From the NCBI GenBank assembly GCA_947627145.1, contig CANQUW010000029.1:1-10981 (forward strand): a DNA stretch of 10,981 nt, in the 5' to 3' direction. Source of the DNA: an uncultured Bacilli bacterium (GTDB lineage: Bacteria; Bacillota_I; Bacilli_A; RF39; UBA660). Made by a program: the position numbers and the translations under genes. The notes beneath the pieces were generated by a model. That model had not been told where the DNA came from. It saw only the letters and a program-made list of their open reading frames with translations, and ran no database searches. Shown here piece after piece: positions 5,305-10,981 of the stretch (the stretch's first letter is position 1; every line of letters starts with the position of its first letter).

Positions 5305-7485
5305 TTATCTCCTAAGTCTCAAAGAATTTAGTACAACACAAAGACTACTAAAAGTCATAGAAACAGAAGCAATCATTGGATTCATAACAATTCCAAATCC
5401 ACTAAATATACCCATTGCAATAGGAATCATACAAGTATTATAGAAAAACGCCCAAAACAAATTTTGTTTTATAATTCTAATAGTTTTTTTACTAATAGAA
5501 ATAAGTAAAGGAATCTTTTCTAAATCATCATTCATTAAAATAACAGATGAAGAATTAGCAGCTATATCAGTACCACTATTAAAACTAATACCAACATCTG
5601 CACTTGTAAGACTAACTGCATCATTAATTCCATCCCCCACCATTGCAACCTTATGTCCTTCTTCCATATAATTTCTTATTACTTTATCTTTTTCTTTTGG
5701 TAAAACATCACTAACAACATTATCTATTCCTAAATCATCTGCAATAATTGATGCTGTCTTTTTATTATCCCCTGTAAGCATAATAACTTCTTTATCCATC
5801 TTTTTAAGTTTAGACACAACTTCTCTACTACTCTCTCTAACAATATCACGAACACCAATAAGTCCAAGTACTTCACTATCATTACTAACATAAACTATAC
5901 TATTACCATTTTTACTTAAATCTGTCTCATCACTTCCATGACCACTATTTATATTTAACTTCTTAAGTAATTTTCCATTACCAACATAATATTTATTACC
6001 ATTAATTATACCCTCTACTCCAAAGCCAGGTTCTTCTTTAAATGACGTAACATCCAAATTACCTTTACCCTTAAAAGCATTAGCAATTGGATGAGTAGAT
6101 TTACCCTCAATACTAGAGACTATTTTTAAAAGTTCTTCGCGACTAAAATTACTATAATTAAAAATCTTAGAAACTTGCAACTTACCATAAGTAAGAGTAC
6201 CTGTCTTATCAAATACAAATATATCTACTTTACCAACATTTTCAAGTGTCTTACTATCTTTAACTAAAATTCCACCTTTTGCACACTTACCTTCACTAAT
6301 AACAACAGCAAGAGGAGTAGCAAGACCTAAAGCACAAGGACATGCAACAACAAGTACTGAAACAAAAGTAGTAATAGATGTACTCATATCAACCCCTAAA
6401 AGTAAATAAAATACAAGAGTAAAAATAGCAATCATCATAATACCAGGAACAAAATATCCACAAACTTTATCAGCAAGTCTTGCAATAGGAGCTTTAGTAT
6501 TACTAGCTTCTCTTACTAATTTTACAATTTCAGATATAGTAGAGTTTTTTCCTATTCTTTCTGCTTTATACAAAACAACTCCACTACCATTCATACTTCC
6601 AGCAATTACCTTAGAACCTTTACTTTTTTTACTAGGTACACTTTCTCCAGTAATAAATGCCTCATCAAAGAAAGATTCTCCCTCAACAACTTCTCCATCT
6701 ACAGCAACTTTCATACCAGGTTTAACTATTAATATATCTCCCTTTTTAACTTCATCAATAGTTACTTCCCTCTCTTTATCACCATCTTTTATTAATGCTG
6801 TTTTAGGAGTAATCTGTACAAGATCCTTAATAGCATCTTTAGTCTTCTCCTTATTTTTACCATCGATATATCTACCTAATTTAACAAAAAATATAATTAC
6901 GGCACAAGATTCAAAATATAAATTATGAACATAATGCATATCACCATTAAAAATCATAATCATACTATATAAACTATATAAAAAACTAGATATAACGCCT
7001 AAACTTACCAAAGTATCCATATTAGGCATTCTATGAATTAAATTTTTAAAACCACTTTTAAATATATCAAAACCAAACACTAAAAAAGGTATTACAAGTA
7101 TAAAAAGTAAAACAGAGTAATTAACAGGATATTCCATAGATAAAAATGGTATAGAAGGAAACCCAATCATAGGAGCCATAGAAATATATAAAACAATAAC
7201 AGTAAGAGCACCATAAAAAATCAAATATTTTTTATCTTTATCATTAGAGTCATCATCTATTGTATCATCTACTGCTTCTCCTAAACTTTTAAAACCAGCT
7301 TCACTAACAAATCTATCTAAATCATCAATTGTAAGAATACTATCATCATACTCTATACTTGCTTCCTCCAAAACTAAATTAACACTTGCACTTTTAATTC
7401 CCTCTTGTTTATTTAAATATTTCTCTAAACCAGATGAACATCCACTACAACTCATACCATCAATTTTTAAAATTATCTTTTTCAT
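5305..7485 (-). CDS. copA: Copper-exporting P1B-type ATPase CopA
   Basis: Membrane pump that uses ATP to export Cu(I) from the cytosol. With the start chosen here it has 726 residues: one N-terminal heavy-metal domain with GMSCSGC (Cys13, Cys16), then eight predicted membrane segments in the P1B arrangement. The actuator loop has T279-G-E281; the transport site is C382-P-C384. The ATP-binding domain has the phosphorylated Asp426 in DKTGTLT, the His465-Pro466 dipeptide and G617-D-G-I-N-D. Tyr682-Asn683 in segment 7 and MTFSS (710-714) in segment 8 are the Cu(I)-specific marks, as opposed to Zn or Cd pumps. The first possible ATG (7494) directly abuts the ribosome binding site TAGGAG (7500-7495). 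The ATG at 7485 leaves a 9-base gap and gives MKKIILKIDGMSC, so I start there. The gene follows csoR by 12 bases in the same operon. No copZ chaperone lies between them. Confidence 0.96.
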   Translation of the reverse strand: MKKIILKIDGMSCSGCSSGLEKYLNKQEGIKSASVNLVLEEASIEYDDSILTIDDLDRFVSEAGFKSLGEAVDDTIDDDSNDKDKKYLIFYGALTVIVLYISMAPMIGFPSIPFLSMEYPVNYSVLLFILVIPFLVFGFDIFKSGFKNLIHRMPNMDTLVSLGVISSFLYSLYSMIMIFNGDMHYVHNLYFESCAVIIFFVKLGRYIDGKNKEKTKDAIKDLVQITPKTALIKDGDKEREVTIDEVKKGDILIVKPGMKVAVDGEVVEGESFFDEAFITGESVPSKKSKGSKVIAGSMNGSGVVLYKAERIGKNSTISEIVKLVREASNTKAPIARLADKVCGYFVPGIMMIAIFTLVFYLLLGVDMSTSITTFVSVLVVACPCALGLATPLAVVISEGKCAKGGILVKDSKTLENVGKVDIFVFDKTGTLTYGKLQVSKIFNYSNFSREELLKIVSSIEGKSTHPIANAFKGKGNLDVTSFKEEPGFGVEGIINGNKYYVGNGKLLKKLNINSGHGSDETDLSKNGNSIVYVSNDSEVLGLIGVRDIVRESSREVVSKLKKMDKEVIMLTGDNKKTASIIADDLGIDNVVSDVLPKEKDKVIRNYMEEGHKVAMVGDGINDAVSLTSADVGISFNSGTDIAANSSSVILMNDDLEKIPLLISISKKTIRIIKQNLFWAFFYNTCMIPIAMGIFSGFGIVMNPMIASVSMTFSSLCVVLNSLRLRR

Positions 7486-7494
7486 AAATTTCAT

Positions 7495-7500
7495 CTCCTA
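7495..7500 (-). promoter_or_regulatory. copA ribosome binding site overlapping the csoR stop codon
   Basis: TAGGAG serves two purposes: its first three bases are the TAG stop of csoR and AGGAG is the copA Shine-Dalgarno sequence. A ribosome finishing csoR is placed at the copA start, suggesting translational coupling. Spacing is 0 to the ATG at 7494 but 9 to the ATG at 7485, which decides the copA start. Confidence 0.8.
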
Positions 7501-7773
7501 ATTAATTTTTTTAATAAATTCCATAAACTCATCAATTATCTCTAATTTATCTTCTTTAATATCTCTAACTACACAAGTAGATAAATGATTTTTTAAAAGT
7601 TCATTTTCTACTCCTTTTAAAGACTTAATAACAGCAGTTATTTGAATTAAAATATCATTACAATACCTATCCTCTTCTATCATACCACGAATACCTCTAA
7701 CCTGTCCTTCAATTGTTTTAAGTCTAGTATCAAAATATTTCTTCTCACTAATATCTCTATGTTTTTCTTTCAT
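7498..7773 (-). CDS. csoR: Copper-sensing repressor CsoR
   Basis: Cytosolic Cu(I)-responsive repressor of the CsoR/RcnR all-helical family (DUF156). Apo-protein binds the operator; Cu(I) binding releases it and turns on copper export. The protein has 91 residues, the usual length. The ligand set Cys38, His63 and Cys67 has the 25 and 4 spacing of the copper-type C-H-C site. RLKTIEGQVRGIRGMIEEDRYC is the family signature, allowing for small variations. Start is ATG at 7773, with GAGGTG (7786-7781) and a 7-base gap. A longer frame reaches back to an ATG at 7821, but those codons cover the promoter and operator, so that start is rejected. It is the first gene of the csoR-copA operon and controls its own promoter through the palindrome at 7801-7813. 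A nickel, formaldehyde or persulfide sensor is unlikely given the ligands and the copA partner. Confidence 0.95.
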   Translation of the reverse strand: MKEKHRDISEKKYFDTRLKTIEGQVRGIRGMIEEDRYCNDILIQITAVIKSLKGVENELLKNHLSTCVVRDIKEDKLEIIDEFMEFIKKIN

Positions 7774-7792
7774 ATAAAAACACCTCAAAATA

Positions 7793-7821
7793 ATTATACC
7801 ACCCCCTGGGGGTCTAGTCAA
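7793..7821 (-). promoter_or_regulatory. csoR-copA promoter
   Basis: TTGACT (7821-7816), exactly 17 bases of spacer and a perfect TATAAT (7798-7793) form a near-consensus sigma-A promoter, the strongest in the window. The CsoR operator occupies most of the spacer, so repressor binding would physically block RNA polymerase. Confidence 0.92.
7801..7813. promoter_or_regulatory. CsoR operator palindrome
   Basis: ACCCCC-T-GGGGGT is a perfect 6+1+6 inverted repeat and matches the GC-tract operators known for CsoR repressors. It is strikingly G+C-rich in an AT-rich setting and sits between the -35 and -10 boxes of the csoR-copA promoter. Confidence 0.92.
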
Positions 7822-7831
7822 TTATATTGCT

Positions 7832-7862
7832 AAAAAAATGAATATACCAAAAGGCAATCCAT
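7832..7862 (-). terminator. Intrinsic terminator of the 1002-residue gene
   Basis: Three bases past the stop codon, minus-strand ATGGATTGCC (7862-7853), loop TTTT and GGTATATTCAT (7848-7838) form about ten pairs with two G-U wobbles and one bulge, followed by an uninterrupted U-tract (to 7832). It separates this transcript from the csoR promoter, whose -35 box begins 11 bases later. Confidence 0.75.
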
Positions 7863-7864
7863 TT

Positions 7865-10800
7865 TTATTTAACATTACTACTAACTGTACTTTTATTAAC
7901 ATTAACACTATCTAAATATTTTTTAAGAATATTCTTAATATTCTCATAATTATTACTATCTATATTATCTATATAATTAATATAAGGATATTCACTTTTC
8001 TTTAATAAATCAAAATCCTCACCAAAACTAAAAACATAATATAAATCTTTAAATTCTGAAAAATTATGACCATCTGCAGCATTTAAAAATTCACGTGAAA
8101 AATCAACAAAACTACCACCATTTTGTAAAATCATATCTTCAATTGCCTCTTCTTTAAGTCCTGAATCTTTAAGAATTTCTTTTCCAACCAAAATATTAGA
8201 AATAACATCCATATATTTTGATGAATCCTGCATTCTAATAGAATTAAGTCTATCTCTTAAAGCCATATCGTTAGAATAAACTATTCTATCTTTTCTACTA
8301 TCAAAAGTAATATTAATATCAACCAAATCTCCTAAAACATCTACATCTTTTAATACAAGTTTATCATCTTCTAATAAAACATCTTCTTTACCAAAACTTT
8401 TAACTAAATTATCTTTTATTGCAGTAAAATTATCCTTATTTAATATAATTTCTTTATCAAATCTTAACACAAAATTAAAATTTTTATCTTTAAAAGTATT
8501 AGTACCTCTACCAGTAGAACCAATATTTATAAATTCAACACTACCTTTTCTTATATCTCCATCTATCATAGTTTTAATATCTAATCCAAATGAAGAACAA
8601 ACATCCCTAACTGTATTATTAATAAAATTATTCTTTTCACTAGCATATTTTATATTATCATTAATCTTATCATTATAATATAAAACATCCTCATTAACTA
8701 AATTAGAAGAAAACTTAAAATCTGGATATCCATAATAACTAAGTCCATAAAGTTTTTCTTTCATCTTATCATAATCTTCTGGAGTAAATACAACTGTACC
8801 ATATTTATCTACAATAGGAATATAAAATCCATTTTTAACAATCTCCATACTAATAATTTTCGATACTTCATCAAAGTTTTCTCTCATTATAGCATCTATT
8901 TCACATGATGCAACACCACCACGAATAGCATAACCATTACCTGTATAAAAACTTTCTAACTTATTAGTTCTAAATTGTTTTTTAGATGAATCTAAAAAGA
9001 GTATATCTTCACCACTATCTGCTCTAGTAGTAATAAACCTATCATCATTTCTAAATAATAAGAAAGTATCTCCATAACCTGAAGCCTCAGTATTTGAAAC
9101 AGTATCCCAAAGTGTAACACCTTTTCTAAATACTTTACTTACATCAGTATCAAGAGGAGTAAAGTCTCTTGAAGCATTCACACCCAAAAAATCAACAGCA
9201 ACGCTACCATTTTGTAAAATATCAGGTAAAAACTTATAACTATCTATTCCCTTTACAAAATCCCCAGTTTGCAAAATAAAATCTTTTTTTGAGTTTTCTC
9301 TATTTCTTTTATCAGCACTTACTTTCTTTAAATCAATATAACTAACTAACTCGTCTACCGTTTCAATACCTGCAAAATAAGCAAAACATCTAACAATCCT
9401 ATCTGGTAAATCATCTACTATTTTACCATTCTCTGAAAATAATTTTTTTAATATTTCTATATCTTTTATATTATCATTACTAGAAATAAAATTATCACTT
9501 TTTCCTTTTAAAGTATTATTATAAAGTACAGAAAGTCTATCACAATACATATCTAAAATTCTTTTTTCAAAGAAATTAAGTTCATCATACTCTACTTCCT
9601 TATTACTAACCTTTTTTAATAAATTATCCCCTTGTTTAATGTTATATACATAATTTTTTAAAGACCTATTATTAGAACCCATACTAGCTTTTAATAAATC
9701 TGCAAAAAGTATAGCTCTCTTACCTCTATTAGAGCATTTCTTCAAAACAGGAGATATCATAGATCTATCTGAAAAATCAAAATCTTTAAAATTAGGATGC
9801 ATCATCTCAAACATCGAAAAAACTTCTCCTACATAAGGAAGACTACTCCTTAAAAACATATTCTCTATTTTTTCAAGTTCTAAAAAAGGTTCATCTAAAT
9901 CAAGTAACTGTGTAATAAGAGCATCTTTCACTTTAACAATTTCACTTGAATTAGAATAAGTCATTCTATTATATAATTCTAGTATCAAATTTATTTTATC
10001 AATATCAACAACATCTTTTAAAGAAATATAGTTAATAATATTATTTTTAAGTATAGAACCATCTATTCCATAAATAATATTTAATATCTTAAGTCTATTA
10101 CTTATATCATCTTCATTACTTTTAAATGATATATCTTCTAAAAATTCGAAATCTCTAAATTTATAATTAATAAGAATATCACATAAAATTTCTTCAGCAT
10201 CCTCATAAGATAAATTACTTTGACTAGTATAAAACATATTTCTTAAAGCCGCTCTTAAATCACTTGATTTAAAAATATTAGGATATTCATAAATCATCTG
10301 AAAAGTATTATCTTTACCAAAAGTCTTAAACAACTTTTCAACAACCATAACATCACTACTATATACAAATCTTTTACTATCATTTATATATTTCTTTAAT
10401 TCAGGATAAGATATTAAATCATCTATAGTAATCTTATATTCATAAAAACGTTCTCTTAAAGATTTAGGAAAAGACTTATCTAAAAAAAGTTCAGTATTAT
10501 TACTCACAAAAGATGGAGTAAAAGAATCCTCATCATAATACAAACTATCTACATTTACTACATTACAACCTTCTAAATTAAGTTTTCTATTATTAAGAGA
10601 AATATTTAATATTTTAAAATCTAAATTAGCATGTGTCTTTGAAAAATCTAAAACTCCATTATCAAAATAAAATTTCATATTAGCCCATTCTTCAAATGGT
10701 ACAAGACTTAAATCATTTGATAATAATTCTCTTTGTAATAAAATTGCTTCTTTCTTTGTATCATCAGCCCTAAAAAAATCATTACTTTGAATAAGAATTT

Positions 10801-10873
10801 TATATTGTTTTGATAAATCTTGTAATTGATTTTTAAATTTTCTAAACTCTAAAATATCTAATTTACTATCCAT
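7865..10873 (-). CDS. Large unknown protein with degenerate nucleotidyltransferase-like C-terminal domain
   Basis: A 1002-residue protein with no signal peptide or membrane segment, presumably cytosolic. Residues 1-60 look helical. Residues about 65-130 include FSKTHANLDF and LEGCNVVNVD (Gly102-Cys-Asn104), a segment echoed in the 490-residue protein at 2798-4270. Residues about 140-540 are mainly helical with no motif I know. Residues about 545-735 form a mixed domain containing LPDILQNGS, TPLDTD (572-577), ASGYGD (597-602) and IRGGVASCEID (650-660); an ADP-ribosyltransferase-like fold is a low-confidence guess. Residues about 780-900 start with IGSTGRGT (Gly785-Ser786), the helix-turn typical of polymerase-beta-type nucleotidyltransferases. 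The expected Asp-x-Asp is Asn798-Phe-Asn800, while VDINITF (Asp852) sits where the third carboxylate would be. Start is ATG at 10873 with AAGGA, 9-base gap. It has its own promoter and terminator, so it is a one-gene unit. Function unknown. Confidence 0.85.
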   Translation of the reverse strand: MDSKLDILEFRKFKNQLQDLSKQYKILIQSNDFFRADDTKKEAILLQRELLSNDLSLVPFEEWANMKFYFDNGVLDFSKTHANLDFKILNISLNNRKLNLEGCNVVNVDSLYYDEDSFTPSFVSNNTELFLDKSFPKSLRERFYEYKITIDDLISYPELKKYINDSKRFVYSSDVMVVEKLFKTFGKDNTFQMIYEYPNIFKSSDLRAALRNMFYTSQSNLSYEDAEEILCDILINYKFRDFEFLEDISFKSNEDDISNRLKILNIIYGIDGSILKNNIINYISLKDVVDIDKINLILELYNRMTYSNSSEIVKVKDALITQLLDLDEPFLELEKIENMFLRSSLPYVGEVFSMFEMMHPNFKDFDFSDRSMISPVLKKCSNRGKRAILFADLLKASMGSNNRSLKNYVYNIKQGDNLLKKVSNKEVEYDELNFFEKRILDMYCDRLSVLYNNTLKGKSDNFISSNDNIKDIEILKKLFSENGKIVDDLPDRIVRCFAYFAGIETVDELVSYIDLKKVSADKRNRENSKKDFILQTGDFVKGIDSYKFLPDILQNGSVAVDFLGVNASRDFTPLDTDVSKVFRKGVTLWDTVSNTEASGYGDTFLLFRNDDRFITTRADSGEDILFLDSSKKQFRTNKLESFYTGNGYAIRGGVASCEIDAIMRENFDEVSKIISMEIVKNGFYIPIVDKYGTVVFTPEDYDKMKEKLYGLSYYGYPDFKFSSNLVNEDVLYYNDKINDNIKYASEKNNFINNTVRDVCSSFGLDIKTMIDGDIRKGSVEFINIGSTGRGTNTFKDKNFNFVLRFDKEIILNKDNFTAIKDNLVKSFGKEDVLLEDDKLVLKDVDVLGDLVDINITFDSRKDRIVYSNDMALRDRLNSIRMQDSSKYMDVISNILVGKEILKDSGLKEEAIEDMILQNGGSFVDFSREFLNAADGHNFSEFKDLYYVFSFGEDFDLLKKSEYPYINYIDNIDSNNYENIKNILKKYLDSVNVNKSTVSSNVK

Positions 10874-10897
10874 TTATATCATTCCTTCTACAAAATA

Positions 10898-10926
10898 ATA
10901 ATATCAAAAAGAACTTCTTTAGTCAA
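10898..10926 (-). promoter_or_regulatory. Promoter of the 1002-residue gene, with a spacer palindrome
   Basis: TTGACT (10926-10921), a 17-base spacer and TATTAT (10903-10898), with TG one base before the -10 box, form a strong extended promoter. The spacer holds the odd palindrome AAAGAA-C-TTCTTT (10908-10920), which could be an operator. The gene starts 24 bases after the -10 box. The remaining bases to 10981 are AT-rich and show no gene. Confidence 0.75.
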
Positions 10927-10981
10927 AACAATTAACATTAGCCTATACACATTATATACACAAACATACTATATTTCAGGT

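Noticed and set aside
7774..7821. A 16-codon N-terminal extension of CsoR starting at an ATG at 7821.
   Set aside because: Those codons run through the -35 box, operator, -10 box and ribosome binding site, and the extra residues (MTRPPGGGIII) are foreign to the family.
1..10981. Possible alternative genetic code, since none of the nine visible stop codons is TGA (seven TAA, two TAG).
   Set aside because: Trp codons checked are TGG, all conserved proteins are full length under the standard code, and TGA avoidance is common in AT-rich genomes.
1..10981. CRISPR arrays, tRNA or rRNA genes, insertion sequences, integrases and attachment sites.
   Set aside because: No regularly spaced repeats, no RNA-gene consensus blocks, and no transposase or recombinase motifs were seen in any reading frame.

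Overview
The window looks like chromosome from an uncultured, very AT-rich, low-GC Gram-positive bacterium (Bacillota, Bacilli-like gut lineage). The grounds are the base composition, Lys/Asn/Ile-rich proteins, AGGAGG-type ribosome binding sites, TTGACA/TATAAT and TGnTATAAT promoters, a CsoR-CopA copper module and an exported peptidoglycan amidase. The amidase implies a cell wall and argues against a wall-less mollicute. All visible Trp codons checked are TGG and the reading frames work with the standard bacterial code. The species cannot be named from sequence reading alone.

Layout. (1) 1-241, minus: the N-terminus of a secreted N-acetylmuramoyl-L-alanine amidase, cut by the window edge and visibly richer in G+C than the genes beside it. 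(2) 288-2630, minus: four small hydrolases read one way, namely Nudix, HD-domain phosphohydrolase, Nudix, Nudix. The two most upstream (2199-2630 and 1755-2171) form a tight pair behind one good promoter. (3) 2798-4270, plus: a 490-residue protein of unknown function with a coiled coil and a C-terminal pentapeptide-like segment, divergent from the Nudix pair. (4) 4361-5257, plus: a calcineurin-like metallophosphoesterase with its own extended -10 promoter and a strong terminator. (5) 7773-5305, minus: a csoR-copA operon with a near-perfect promoter that has a CsoR operator palindrome inside its spacer. (6) 10873-7865, minus: a 1002-residue multidomain protein ending in a nucleotidyltransferase-like domain whose Asp-x-Asp metal site reads Asn-Phe-Asn. 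It has its own promoter and terminator.

How the parts work together. The copper module is a self-contained homeostasis circuit: CsoR represses, Cu(I) releases it, and CopA exports Cu(I). The 288-2630 group combines two nucleotide/phosphoester hydrolase folds and resembles an accessory set for cleaning up or breaking down nucleotides, but substrates cannot be read from the sequence. The two large unknown proteins (490 and 1002 residues) share a short Gly-Cys-Asn-centred segment that may mark a lineage-specific domain. The most novel-looking item is the 1002-residue protein. No tRNA, rRNA, CRISPR array, insertion sequence or replication origin was seen, and no gene-free stretch exceeds 300 bases.
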